A DNA stretch of 64,000 nucleotides from positions 14,328,912-14,392,911 of the forward strand of contig CM043965.1 of NCBI GenBank assembly GCA_014529385.2, read 5' to 3'. Positions 45,872 to 58,737 of the stretch are shown here, one piece after another; the first letter of the stretch is position 1; the number at the start of each line of letters is the position of its first letter. The position numbers were made by a program, and so were the translations under genes. Below the pieces are notes generated by a model. It searched no databases and was not told where the DNA came from. It saw only the letters and a program-made list of their open reading frames with translations. The DNA is from Adiantum capillus-veneris. Lineage: Eukaryota; Streptophyta; Polypodiopsida; Polypodiales; Pteridaceae.

Positions 45872-47483
45872 TGTCTCCACCCTGAGATTAGGACTTCACC
45901 TAAATAGCTCTTGATGCCCTCTCTCAAATTTGTCTTCGAAGCCATTGACCCCTCCATTGCAACATCTTGTATTTTCAAAAATAAGATATACTTTTGTAAA
46001 AATGTCACCATGCAACAAACTTCACTCAAAAATTAAATCTTTTATCTTTCAATTGTAGAAAAATAGTATAGATCACTCATGGAGTGGCAAATTGAGAGTA
46101 TTCTAATCTCCCTCTCAATAGCACATGCATGCGCACAAACACTACATGTAGTTGTAACTATACTTATTCTATATGAAGACACATATTTATTTGATACTAA
46201 AATGTGGAAGATAAGGCATTCAACACACCTTTAATATGCAAAGACAACTTTCGTAAGACCTTCAATCCTCTAAGCAGTCTCCCTACTTTGATCCCTTGTA
46301 GGGCTATATTGTTGCTCTTCCCTATCAAAACAACCGTTGCTACAACACACCCATGGGTTCTATTTAAAAAACTCGAAGAAATTTTCACAAAACAGTGGAG
46401 AACTAAGCTATATGAAAAGCAATAGTATCAAGGGAATCTCACAAAATTCAAAATGTGACTTATTCGGCTTTATGTAGGTGCACATGGTAACAATATAATG
46501 AAACATCCACAAACACACCAATATAATGCAAGATTTCATCGTGCTTGCACCTACGTGAGATATGTGTGTGCGAGAGAGAGAGACAGAGAGAGGTGTCAAA
46601 GTACATTAGGACCTCTCTCTCATATGCACACTACCTATTGTAAATCCTAAATGCTTTCTTTTAATCACAAATAGATAGAAGTGCCTTTGCAAAAAGACAA
46701 ATACTTTAGCATGTTACTTTATTTAAAGCTCAAATTGGAAATGGGAAGACACACAACCAGAAATCAACCGCAAAGCTTAGCTTGATCATACCCATGTACC
46801 GGCCATGTAGAAGTTAATAACCCATAAAATCAACCTTTGCATTGAAACATCCACGAAGTTAACCTTTGCATCAAAATGACAATTCCGTAAAGGTTTTCCC
46901 AGCATCCAACATTGTGCGTGAAGCTATTTATTAGCCTGAGGCGAACCTCCTTTGTGGTTTGATTGTTGGCAAAATCTGCAAGAAAGATGCTTCAATGTTT
47001 CATCCTCAACTTTTCCTCCTCGCTTGTCAATGAGGGACCTCATACAAAAAGAAATTCAAATGTGAAAAACACCTAGAGCAAATCATCTTGCTAGTTTATA
47101 CACTTCTGGGTGAGGGGTTTGTCAAAAGAGAGCTTTGCATGAGCAAGGTTGAAAGTGGGAAGATAAGGGCATACAGGCTGCAAGATGCTATTGAGGGGAA
47201 CCCCAAAATGATGCATGGAGTTGTTTCTCTCGAGGCTCAGGTGGTATGCATGCATAGATGCAACAACAAGGCATTTATCTATATTCAAAGCACAACCAGT
47301 ACCAGTAGTGACAGCTTCAAAATTTCCATTTCCGCTCTCCCGATCCTCAAAATGTTATTGTGCCAATCGAAGCCTTGGCCTTGAACATGGCTTGATTGCT
47401 GCTTGTTGTAGCCTCTGAACCTTGGCAATGCTTTCAACATTTTCCACAGCCTCACAACCGATTTGTTGGGCGTTCTTCTTCCG

Positions 47484-47488
<5 letters not shown>
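45198..47488. other. Non-coding region with microsatellites and a tandem tRNA-like pair
   Basis: Two related segments, 45534-45589 and 45673-45729, each pair a tgtggtagattggttat block with gagttcgagct or gagttcaactcc about 45 bases downstream, resembling Pol III A and B boxes in a 139-bp tandem arrangement. A TTC run (45786-45810), TC run (to 45828) and CA run (45836-45868) follow. From 45869 to 47488 I see no supported feature. Confidence 0.45.
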
Positions 47489-47537
<49 letters not shown>

Positions 47538-47804
47538 TTCAGGTAGAGAGGGGCAAGGACCCATGAACGAAGAAGTCGTGATTCATCTGCAATGGGCCAC
47601 AACTTAAAAATTCAAACCGCAGCAGGAGCACACTGTGAAGTTTGTGAGGTTGCAACAGGTAAAAGCTAAAACCATGATTGGGAGGGATGCTGAACACATG
47701 CTCTTGCAAAATTAATTTGAAGGCGGATATAAAATTAAAGCTCACATACTTTAAAGCTCATAAATAACTCCTCCCTCCCTCCCTTTTCAACCGACTTGAT
47801 AAAT

Positions 47805-47879
<75 letters not shown>
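47489..47879. repeat. Microsatellite cluster: (AG)n and (TC)n(AC)n
   Basis: (AG)n at 47489-47530; a (TC)n tract at 47805-47828 running directly into (AC)n up to 47879. The compound CT-CA arrangement also occurs at 33049-33134 and 45811-45868. Confidence 0.9.
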
Positions 47880-47880
<1 letters not shown>

Positions 47881-49139
47881 TTGAAATCCGGATACATATG
47901 AGAGTGCCACATGGCACGGGGATGTCGGAATCCCTCCCCCTTTTATAATAGTATAGATACTAGCTACTGAAGTAACTCTTGGAATAAATACCACTATGGT
48001 CAAGTGGCCGACATAGTCGACCGTCCATCCTCTTACTAACATCCAACACTAACATATTATTCTATACTAAAAATATGGATAATAGAGAATAAAGAGACGC
48101 ACGACTATTGTCTCTGTGCTTCATCAAATCTTTGTTCTCTCGTGCTCTTCATCCCCACACAATCGTGTCTTTCAACCGATCGGCAATTGCGGTAGTGTCA
48201 TCGACAAAGCAAAGAGGCGTGGTGCTCGATGAAGAAAATCAAGTGGTGTTCAAGAGGGAGTGAAAATTTGAGTTTGAATCTAAATTTTGAGCTTGTGTAA
48301 GGCTTAGGGAGTAAGATTTTGTTAGAGAAGCAGCAAGAAAAATAGATTTAGTGAGATCATTTTTCTATTTTGAACTTCAACACGTCTTCTTTTTTTGCAA
48401 ATCTATGTGTGTGTGTTTTTGTTAGACTCGGCTTTATGTGATCCAAGGGTCTATCCCAAGGTTTTGGCACGTTTTATGCGCACGTTGCACTCATATATTT
48501 GATATTTTACAAGTAGACTTTTCTATCAACAATTTGGTTTTTTGTTTTGTTTCTATACAGACAATCCCGGAGTCTACTTTTGTGTTTTGGCACGTTCTGG
48601 ACGTGTTGATGAAATTATGTGCACAAAAACATAGATAGTAATTTGGAGCAAATTTGACACATAAGAGTACTGTCACATTGATACCTTCACTGTAGAACAA
48701 TGAATATCGTAAGTTTTTGGATATGTATGCTCGTTGGAAACTATTTAAGTTGGGAGGTCGGGAGAACAAGTGTTAACATTCTTCAAACTTTCTTGACACA
48801 CACGTGTTCATCAAACCTCTCACCATCTCTCCCTTTACCAAGTACAAACACAAGTAGACAAGGACATACCATACTCACACATGCACAAAAGAATAGCTTT
48901 GATGGTGATAGCTTGTAAGAGAGAAAGATGCTAACATAATTACTACAATAGCTTACCATAAGAGAAGAAGAGGATCTTGCAAGAGAATGACTTAAAGTTG
49001 TAGCCTCCAAACTCCACCTCAACACTTGTGGAGTTTGTATTTAATTTCTTTATTGGTTAAGTTGGTGCCAAAAAAAATTGGAGGCCTCTCTTTACACTTT
49101 AGTTTATGGGTGAAACCTATCACTTAATGCATGGCCCTT
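47880..49139. other. No gene recognised
   Basis: AT-rich sequence with short incidental ORFs. Part of it may belong to the LTR of the decayed gypsy element that follows, but no partner LTR is found. Confidence 0.4.
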
Positions 49140-50820
49140 CATAGGGTAGGTTCTCACTAACCTTGTACAATGAAACCATAAGCTTACTCAACTATCATCT
49201 ACAATATTTTCTTTACCAAGGACGTTGGGTTGCAAACTTTAAATGAAGGCAACCCACATGATATACCTATCATTTATTAAGGGTTGAGATAATAAATACT
49301 TGATATTTTGTTGATCAATTTTGATTATCAAATCAACACCCATTAAATAATGCTTCTAAATCTTTAAAATTTGCAATATAACAACTAATTCTTTGTCATA
49401 TGTACTGCATTTTGATTCAAAAGGTTTAAATTTATGACTCGCAAACGTGAATGGATAGTTATCTTGCATACGAACTATACCAATACCTTTTCCACTAGCA
49501 TCAATGACTACAACAAATAATAGTCTACCAAAATCAGGTAATTGAAACACAGGTGCATTAGTCAAAACATTCTTAAGTGCAATGAATGAGCTTTCTTGTA
49601 AACCAGGCCATGTATGAGGAGGATTTTTCTTCAATAGGAGAGTCAAATAATGAGATTTCTAAGTAAAATTATAAACAAACTTCCTATAATAAATGCAAAG
49701 ACCAAAAAAAGAACTGGCTCATGCAGGTTTTTGGGTCTATGCTATGACTTGGATAGCTTCAAGTTTCTTGGGGTCAGCATGAATTCCCTTTCTCCACGAG
49801 ACAATGTATCCCAAATATTCAATTTTGGATTGGAAAAATGAACTTTTGCTGGGTTGAAATACAAGTGGTTTTGTAAAGCATATCAATACACGTGTTAAAA
49901 TGTTCTTTATGCTCTTGTTCAGATTTAAACACCAAAATATCATCAAAGAAGACAAAGACAAAATCTTGATGGTCAATAAAAATCCTATTTTTATTATACG
50001 TGTAAAAATAGCTGGTGCATTTATTAGACCAAATGGCATGGCAAGAAATTTGTAGGGCTCAGTTTGTGTCCTGAATACAGTTTTGTAAGCATCTTCTTTC
50101 AAATATTTTGACTTGATGATACCCAAAGTTAAGGTCAATTTTACTAAAAATGTTTGTCCCTTTCAATTTGGCTAGTAGATCATCAACTCTGGGAATAGAA
50201 AATCTATTCTAAATGATGACTTGTTTAAAACCCTACAGTTGAGATACACACGACATATTCCATTTTTCTTCTTAACAAAAAGTAATGGAGTTTTGTATGG
50301 TGAACTACTAGGTCTTATAAGGTGATTTGGTTTTGTATCTCCGTGTATGCAATTGAGTTTACATGATAAGGTTCTCTACACGGAGATTCACTACCCAAGG
50401 TAATGTCAATTTTATGGTCTTCACGGGAAGAAAATAATATATAATACAGTCCTTAAACTGTGAGGAAGACATTGTGTGAAAAATGATATGGAGTTTTAGT
50501 TTTAGCAGAGAGGTCATTTACAAGCACTAGGTATGTTTTTCCTTGCTTTTGAATGGTTCATTTGGCTTGGATGTGAGAAAGAAGTGGAAATTCTTGATGT
50601 TCAAGTGTTGCTTTAATGGAGAAAATTTTGTTCCCGTGTGTGAGGGTCAATGTACATGTTGTGTAGTTATTCGGTGGGTTAAACTCATGGCATAAAGGAA
50701 TTCTCAAAATCATGTCAATAACACACAATGGTGCTACTAAAAATGTAGGTGTCTATGAAAAGTCACCAATCCAAACTTCAACCGTTACTCGAGTCTTACA
50801 ATTGAAACTTTATCTCTTAA
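49140..50820 (-). pseudogene. Decayed gypsy pol (protease end, RT, RNase H), third lineage
   Basis: On the minus strand, a protease-end-like segment (ILRIPLCHEFNPPNNYT) near 50700 is followed by RT with LAMPFGLINAPAIFT (about 50040) and an FFDDILVF-like catalytic site in a shifted frame near 49950. YLGYIVS lies near 49800, and an RNase H region follows (KALKNVLTNAPVFQLPDF-type and CSTYDKELVVIL, about 49600-49370), with a YLMGVDLIIK strand and a GKENIVDDS end near 49190. Many stops and frameshifts are present. It differs clearly from G1 and Gm. LTRs and integrase were not found. Confidence 0.75.
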
Positions 50821-51737
50821 AACGATCTTGATTTTGTGGGGTGAAGAGAATTCAAAAGGAGAGAGCTTCTATGCCAATTGTGTAGAAATGAAATCATGAT
50901 TATTGCCATCATCTTTGTGATATCTTTATCCTTAAGTGTGCCCTTTTCTTTAAACAAGGCGTGTGAAGATTTAGGAATGCAGGAAGAAGTATTGTTATTG
51001 GCTTCATATTTGGTGTTAGGGTTTAGGCAAACTATCCAAACACCCATCAAATAGATTGTACTGACGTTATCCATTATTTTGATCATATAGAACAATAAGG
51101 AGGTGTAAGGCATTAATTCTCACGTCGAGCTCCACCAAGACTCTTTGTCTTCTCTTCTTCTCCCTCGTACTCTGCATGCACCGCATATGCACTCACAAGT
51201 AGTATCAAAGCTACGATGGTTTCCTCGCATTTTGTACGTGCACAAGCTTCGAAACAAACTAAGGCTTGAGCCTTGTGTGCAATGTATTTCTCACTACAAC
51301 ACGTCGTGTGGATACTACCAACCATATCGAGGAAAATAAACTATCTATGAAAATCTTGTGCGTTGGTATGACCGTCGGTATGGACACGTCGATATGTTTG
51401 CCGGTATAGTATTCATCGGTATACATGCTAGAATGTAATATGTGCATACCGATGTGAATACCGATAGACATACTGACGCATATATGGATGTTTATACCGA
51501 CGCCAATACCTGCACATTTTTTTTAAACCAGAGAAGGATGGTATTTGGTGCTGTGTGGACTACAACATCAAAAGCAGTCCTCTCTACTCAAAAGGAGAAA
51601 GTGCAAAAGCAATTGCACTCCACCTTTGTTTTGCTTGAAAATTCCAGAGATGTGTGAGTACATATTGATCATGACAAGATCAACAAACAGAACCATAACA
51701 ATACTCGTAAACCACAATCATTGTGTAAATCACAAAA
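50821..51737. other. Unassigned region with a possible copia primer-site relic
   Basis: At about 51198-51220 a tagtatcaaagctacgatgg stretch resembles the tRNA-iMet primer site plus the first gag codons of copia elements, but no LTR or gag was recognised. The rest is unassigned. Confidence 0.25.
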
Positions 51738-52260
51738 CATAACCATAACCAAATTTTGAAACCATAACCATAACCATAAGCTTAAGCATAAGCATAAGCA
51801 TAAGCATAAGCATAAGCATAAGCATAAGCATAAGCATAAGCATAAGCATAAGCATAAGCATAAGCATAAGCATAAGCATAAGCATAAGCATAAGCATAAC
51901 CATAACCAAATTGTGAAGCCATAACCATAACCATAACCATAACGGAATTTTGAAACCATAAACATAACCACAACTGTAAGCGATTTTCAAAACTATAACC
52001 TTAACTAAATTTTTAAAGCCATAACCATAACCTTAAGCAGATTACATAACCATAACCATAACCATAACCATAACCATAACCATAACCATAACCATAACCA
52101 TAACCATAACCATAACCTTAAGCAGATTACAAAATCATGACGATAACCAAATTCTTTAACCATAACCTTAACCACCATAACCTACATCAAATTCTCTAAC
52201 CATAACCATAACCTTAAGTAGATACCAAACCATAACCATAACCATATTCTCAAACCATAA
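51738..52260. repeat. Hexanucleotide satellite: (CATAAG)n and (CATAAC)n
   Basis: About 19 uninterrupted copies of AGCATA at 51785-51897, and about 12 copies of CCATAA near 52046-52117. Shorter runs of accata around them are separated by diverged spacers (aaattttgaa, ttaagcagattac). The two variants differ by a single G/C position, so one probably spread from a mutated monomer. Confidence 0.95.
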
Positions 52261-52331
52261 CCAAAGCTAGACATACATGAATATATTTAGAACCATGGCT
52301 ACCGACTAAAAGTATATATGAACCAAAACAT

Positions 52332-52568
52332 CAACTTGTACATATGAAAATATATACATTAACCATATTGATCAAGGTAAGGCCTCCAAGTCAACGGCCT
52401 CTCCCCATCCTGAAGCTGCAAAAGAGGAGTTGATTGTCCATGCTATACATCAATATGTACACATGAAAATATATACATCAACCATACTGATCAAGGTAAG
52501 GCCTCCAAGTCGACGGACTCTCTCTCAACCTGAAGTTGCAAAAGAAGAGATGATAGTCCATATTTGAA
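52332..52568. repeat. Tandem duplication, two units of about 119 bp
   Basis: The segment starting caacttgtacatatgaaaatat (52332) recurs from caatatgtacacatgaaaatat (52451). Both include gatcaaggtaaggcctccaagtc and end gtccat. Confidence 0.85.
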
Positions 52569-53739
52569 TCCATCTTTCTTCTCTCTACCCGTCGGAGGAT
52601 GCTTCATGGTAAGCTTCTGTAAGATAAACACTTAACCATAAGATAAACAATAGAAAAAAATATGTACATACGCTATTTACATAGTGTATGACAATTACAA
52701 ACTCATGTCGAAGAGTCTCGTAGCCTCCACTCCCAAGATGAGAAGATCGTACAGACTCCAGATGTGCTTTGGCTACATCTTGCTACTGTTGAAACCTGTC
52801 TAGACACTCTTGCATCTCTTTTGCAATCCTTGTCCACTCCTATGTGTCCAACCATGGCAACTTTGGCTCATTATTGTAGTATTTGTCTCGTGCTTCAGAT
52901 CGATGATGTGACATCTTGTAATAGCCACATCCAAGATCTAGCCATTTGAGACTGAATTGTATTCGTCTGTTGGCATGTACTCTCTCTGTGAATGGCACCA
53001 ATGATGTAATTTGTTCTCTCCACATCCTGAGCATCCCAATGCTCCATCATAGAGTGTCCAAATTGTACCGTACAAAGCTGGTGAGCCCTTTGACGCATGG
53101 CCTTTCTGGCCCTAACCATAACTGGTGCCCCATCCTTGGTCTTCTACACCTTGCTAAGATCAAACTCATGTGATCCCCAAGGTGTAGGTGGTGTGCTTTG
53201 TGGTGTACTATCTACTAAAGAGAGAGGTGGATGCTCTCTTGGAGGTGTGGACGCATTGATAGAGCTACTACCACAACAACCACTGCCACCACTTGCACGA
53301 CGCGATCTGAATCGTCTTGAAGAGGAAAAAAAAATCACAGTCTTTGGTGTAGCTTGAGCAATTGCTGTAAATGGGATGTTGATCTAAGATGTGACGCTGT
53401 GGCTCGGTTGACTGGAATGCTAGTCTGAGGGGTCGGCGCTATTGTAGCTAGTTTAGAAAAACCTATTGTCCAATTGTTGTGCATATGTACAGTGCACGGG
53501 GAAAAACTGTGAGAAGAAAGTACGCTCTACTCAGGTGACATGCCGATTGTAGTAACTTGAAAATTGAAACTTGGAGAGTATGGCTCCTTGTCATCTGCCA
53601 TGGCTGCAAAATTAACTTGAAAACATATATACAATACATTAGTTCACTTAACCACAAATAAACATCTTAAACACTATTTATTCAATGTTGGAGAGTAATT
53701 AAAATCCATTAATCAAAAGTAGATATTACAAGAGAGTTC
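52569..53739 (-). other. Unassigned, possibly part of the CACTA element
   Basis: Minus-strand open stretches at 53338-53144 (Ser/Pro-rich) and 53119-52895 could be one frame-shifted ORF lying downstream of the transposase. CACTA elements often carry a second ORF in this position, but no motif confirms that here. Confidence 0.3.
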
Positions 53740-54125
53740 TTAACAAAAATCACTAGTGAATCTCTCATCTTCTATGAGAGCCGATGCACCAAAGACATCT
53801 ATCTCTAAGTGAATTTTTGCATCTTTGTCATCAAACTCCACGACTCCATCTAGCTCTACACCTATCTCAGTATTTGATTGCTCATCTTCAGGTTCAAGAA
53901 TCAACTTGAGAAGAGCACCAATTTCAAGCAAAGACTCCTACATTTGATCATCCACAATCCGTGCACGCTGCTGAGGTGTCTCTTCATTCTTAACCTCCAA
54001 TCCTTCGCAGGCTTGTTTACTCCATGAAGTAACTTGGATGAACAAACCCTTTTAATGTATTCATGAATCTCTCTAAGAAGAACATCCACTTGTAATCGAT
54101 TATTCTAGCTACTGCATCTTCACCA
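53740..54125 (-). pseudogene. CACTA (En/Spm) transposase pseudogene, 3' part
   Basis: The minus-strand frame entering at 54125 encodes YKWMFFLERFMNTLKGFV, the diagnostic WMYPFER...LK..VRN region of the domain that follows the TNP2 transposase core (DUF4218 type). An acidic tail follows (EPEDEQSNTEIGVELDG, 53931-53740). Stops and frameshifts follow the motif. The upstream part of the gene is at 62086-64000; the copia composite lies between them. Joining the two flanks with one 5-bp target copy continues the frame from VHVIDE into DAVARIID. Confidence 0.8.
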
Positions 54126-54354
54126 TGTTATCGTATACATGTGGTAGTGATGTGTGTGAACACACTTAGAACCGTCGGGGCATTTTTTCCCTCTCTAGGA
54201 GGTTTTCCCCCCCGTGCATTGTATATACGTCCATCACTCTAGGGCTAACTTATCTTTCCATTGCACACTAAGTAATACACTCTCTGTTGTATGCCTTGAG
54301 CTTTCTTTGTCTTCTCCAAGCTGTATGTGTTTTCTTGCAACCCTAATTCCAACA
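54126..54354 (+). repeat. 5' LTR of the composite copia
   Basis: 229 bp, TGTTATCGTATACATG...TTCCAACA, close to the D LTR. It is followed by attggtatcaaagc (54355-54368), a near-perfect tRNA-iMet primer site. Confidence 0.9.
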
Positions 54355-54717
54355 ATTGGTATCAAAGCAAGTTGCATCCTCCCGGGTTTAGTGGCCAGTA
54401 GCTCCATCACACGCCTGCTCACTTTCTCCGATTTTAGTGAGCTTTCGCGAGCGTTCCCAGGTCAATTTTTTTTCTTTGGGAGACTCATAGAGCTTTATCT
54501 GCCCATATTTTTGATTCTGGCTCATTTCGACCTCCGTTTCCACTATAAGCGATAGTGTGCATGCTATTTTGTCATTTTGTGCAAAAATTCTATCAGTGCC
54601 GTTTTTTGCATAACAGGTCTCTTACAGTCTTCTATGATTTGTGCTATATAGCATGTGTTGTTATTGCTTTCTTCTCCTCTTTTTGGACAGTTTTCACATC
54701 ACGTGCAACATTTAACA

Positions 54718-57700
54718 TGGTTGGCGACAACAAAGATGTGTTCAAGATGTTTGCTAACTGCTGAGGACAAATTGCATGGGGACAATTACTCTATGTGGGC
54801 TTATATGATGCAGCATGTTCTTGTGCCAAAGGGCGTTTGGAACATTGTGCAGGGCATTGATGTACGTCCTGGTTCTGAGTATATAGGCGATGCTGAGGAT
54901 GTTGCAGGTCTAGCTGCAAGGATTGTTGCTGTTAGAGTTGTTTTGCCTACGACAGAACAAGCTCGTTGGGATGTGAAAGATGTGCAGGCTCATGCATTGA
55001 TTGCATTGTCTATGAAGCACACTATTACTCCTCACATTCGTTCAACAAAATCTGCAAAACAGGCTTGGGATATTCTAGCTGGTCTTTATGCAAGTCCAAA
55101 TGAGGCAAAAATTGCATTGCTGCATAAAGAGCTCGAGTCAAAGATTATGCATGAGGAAGATGTCATGGACACTTTCCTTACTGGTGTCAAGGATATCAAT
55201 GAGTAACTTATTTTTGCAGGTGAAGTCATTTAAGACAGTCCCCTTGTGCAGACTGTTCTTGATGCCTTGCCAGATTCTTACCAGACTTTTGCTAGTACTT
55301 GGAGACATATGACCCAAGGAAATCCTGCCGTTGTCAAGTTTGATGCATTGCGTACATTGTTGTTGCAAGAGTCACTTTCCAAGAAACACAGGACTACACA
55401 GCGTGCAGTTGAACAGGCCTTTATTGCTGCTCAAAGAAAAGGTGGTAATAGTAATGCAGCCACTTCTTAGGGTTCTTTTGCGAGTGGAAAATTACATGTT
55501 CCTAATGCTTCTTATGGCAGAAATTTGTATGGGAATTCTAGTGATAAGGGCAAAAAGAATATGCGTTGCCATTACTGCAAAGCTAATAATCACTTGATTA
55601 AGCAGTGTCCTAAATTGAAGGCTAAAGAGGCTAAGAAGAAAGAGGGTGGTTCCATTGCAAATGTTGGTTCCACTACAAATGCAACTATTCTTGAGTCTTT
55701 TGTGAAAGGAGATTGTGATGCTGATGTTGATGTAGAATGGGCTTTTAGTGCGGAGTGTACCTATAATCCTGCTGTCCATGATGCATCCATGTCAGTTGTT
55801 GCTGCAGATTCACATGTGTGGTATATTGACAATGGTGCTACAAAGCACATTATCTCACATTGTGATTTGTTCATCTCTCTTGAGTCTGTCCCTCATGGGA
55901 ATTCAGTTACTTGTGCCAACAATGCCTCTCATCCGATTCAGAGAGTTGAAAAGATTGTGCTTACTGTTGCAAATGGCAGTTCTTTCACACTTGTGTTTGA
56001 TGCACTTTCTGTACATGGGATCACAAAAAATATTTTGTCTGTATCTGCACTTGCTAGACTTGGACTTGTAGTCAAATTTGTAGATGATAGATGTACAATA
56101 CACGATCTCAGTTTCAGCAATGAAATTGTTGCATTTGACATTTTTTGCCGAGAGTTGTATAAGCTCACTTTGTATGACAAGTGTGGGCATAATTTTGCAA
56201 ATGCAGTTGTGGACTCAAAGGTTATTTCAAATGCAAAACTTTGGCATGCACTTTTTGGACATATGAATTTTGCCAGTTTGCTACGTTTGCAGAAATCTGA
56301 TATGGTTGCTTCTTTGTTGCCTCTTGAAGCAACTGTCAAACATGTTTGTGAAGGGTGTATTTTGGGTAAGATGCAGCGTTCAAAGTTTCCAAAGGATGGT
56401 TTAGTTAGGACCACATGTAGGTTGCAGCTTGTGCATAGTGATGTTTGTGGGCCCATGCAAACTCTGTCCTTGGGCAATTACTTTTACTTCGTGACTTTCA
56501 TTGATGATTACTCCAAGCATGCATGGGTGTATCCGCTTAAAGCGAAGTCCAAAGTATTTATGTGCTTCAAACAAATTTTGGCTATGGATGAAAATGTCTT
56601 GAAATGTACTATGGACACCCTCTGTTCAAGGGGGGGAGTATATGTCTCATGAATTTAATGCATTTCTGGCTAGTCGTGGGATAAAACACCAATGTACAGT
56701 GCCTTATATGCCTCAGCAAAATGGTGTTGCTGAGAGAAAAAACAAGTCACTTACGAAAATGGCATGATGTATGGTCAAAAGACAAGCTTTGCCGCATTCG
56801 TTTTGGCTTGAGGCCATCATGTGTGCCACTTATGTACTAAACAGGTGTCCTACGAAACCTTTGCAATCTATTACTTCATATGAAGCATGGCATGATAGAA
56901 AGCCTTCTATTGAGCACATGCGTGTTTTTGGCTATTTGGCATATGCTTTGGTGCCACAAACACAACACATAAAATTGGATGATAATACCGTCAACTGTAT
57001 TTTTGTTGGTTATAGTGCTGAAAGCAAAGGTTACAAGTTGTATCATGCACAAACAAAGCGTATTTTGGTTTTACAGGCTGGCGTGTTTGTGGAAGATTCT
57101 ATTCAGCCCTTGTTGTCATGTAGACAATAATGTAAGCTCACAAGACATTTATGACACTTTGTTGCCTCTTTTTGATGGTGGAAGTTTGAATGTAAGTTTC
57201 AATGAGGCAAATGTACAGCCTATGGGGGTTTCTGAAAATGTTATTGATCAGCCTATTTGATGCAGATGTACATGATGTACTTGATGAGGAAAGGGCTGAA
57301 AATGAGCAAGCTAGAGGTATGCCAAAATGGCTGGTGCATACATTGCGTGTGACAGTAAATTGGATGCACCTTTGTCTAGTTGCACTTGTTCAAGCTCTCG
57401 CCATGCATCTTATGCATCAGATTGTTATGCTTTGGCTGTGTCTATCTTACATGATGCTGAGGAACCTCTCTCTTTTGATGAAGCACATAATTCAAAAAAT
57501 TGGATGGCTGCCATGCAATCAAAATATGATGCACTCATAGAAAATGACACATGGACTTTATGTGATTTGCCTCCTAGCAAAAAAAACATTGGTACGACAT
57601 GGGTTTTACAAGTTGAAATGCAAGCCGGATGGTGAGATTGATCGCTAGAGGCTCAACTTGTTGCAAAGGGTTATGCACAGCAAAAAGGCATAGATTATGA

Positions 57701-58451
57701 AGAGACTTTTGCTCCCACTTGTCATATACTACTGTGCGTTTTCTATGTGCATTGGCAACTCATTTTGGTTGGGATGTACATCAATCACACATTGTTACTG
57801 CTTTCTTGAATGGTGACATATTTGAGGAAGTTTATGTAACGCAGCCTCGCGGTTTTGTCATAAAAGGACAAGAGGACAAAGTGTGCAAATGTAAGAAGGC
57901 TTTGTATGGGTTGAAGAAATCTCATCGTGCTTGGTATGAGAAAGCTGACACTCATTTGGTCAAACAAGGCTTTCGTAATAGTCCAACAGAAAGCACATTG
58001 TATGTTAAGCGTGAGGGTGATGTACTTCTCATTGTCGTTCTTTATGTTGATGATTTGCTGATCACTGGACCAAATGAGAGATATATTGCTAAATTTAAGG
58101 CTGATTTGAATGCTACTTTCAAGATGAAAGATTTGGGGCTGGTGCATCATAACTTTGGACAGTTTAAGCAGTGTGATGGTGGTATTGCCTTGTGTCAGAA
58201 AAGTTACATAGAGACATTGCTATATAAGTTTGGACTTGAGGATGGCAAACCTATTGCCTCTCCCATGGAAACAGGTTTGAAGTTGAGTCTACATGATGCT
58301 GGCGATCCTGATGATGTCACTCTTTACCAAACTACTGTTGGCTGCCTCATTTATGTATGCAACACGAGGCCAGATATTCAGTTTGCAGTCTCATAGGTCA
58401 GCAGATTTATGCATAGCCCAGGGTCTAAGCATTGGTAGGCTGTCAAGAGGG
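54718..58451 (+). pseudogene. Copia gag-pol, unit E (RNase H missing)
   Basis: The gag start at 54718 matches D but shifts frame at about 54763 and has stops at about 55204, 55230 and 55468. From 55525 a 375-codon frame holds the zinc knuckle CHYCKANNHLIKQC, protease DNGAT (Gly kept, Ser changed to Asn), the pre-integrase zinc domain (HALFGHMN...CEGCILGK) and the start of the integrase core (HSDVCGPM, FIDDYSKHAW). It then breaks near 56630. Integrase resumes to about 57110, where NGVAERKN keeps the catalytic Glu. RT (57700-58396) retains LYVDDLLITG, unlike D. The unit ends abruptly at CTGTCAAGAGG, where D continues into RNase H. Confidence 0.85.
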
Positions 58452-58737
58452 TTTACAAATTATGGTATGTAGATAGCTATTTAAATTAGTAAAGGTATTT
58501 AGTTAAAAGAATATGCAGTAAAAAATTAGGAGAGTAGAATTAAGTTTACTATTTACATTTAGCATGAAGAGAGAAATATGATGTAAATGCATAAAGACCT
58601 AAGAAGGGTAAGGTGTTTGTATGGAAAAAGGCTATTACGGAAAGAGAGAATGAACACTAGGTTAAAACTTTGATTAAAAATATATACATTTGAGTAGAAA
58701 TGTAGTGCAAATGCAAGGTTACCGTTTAACACTACTC
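58452..58737. other. Unrelated 286-bp spacer between units E and F
   Basis: AT-rich, no similarity to the copia family or to other sequence in the window that I can see, and no ORF. It fills the junction between two truncated element bodies. Confidence 0.6.

Noticed and set aside
51442-51657. Possible RT fragment on the plus strand
   Set aside because: A short stretch vaguely resembles an RT strand motif but lacks any second motif; similarity is within chance.
51785-51897. Telomere-like or CRISPR-like array
   Set aside because: The monomer is CATAAG, not the plant telomere TTTAGGG, and there are no spacers; it is a simple hexamer satellite.
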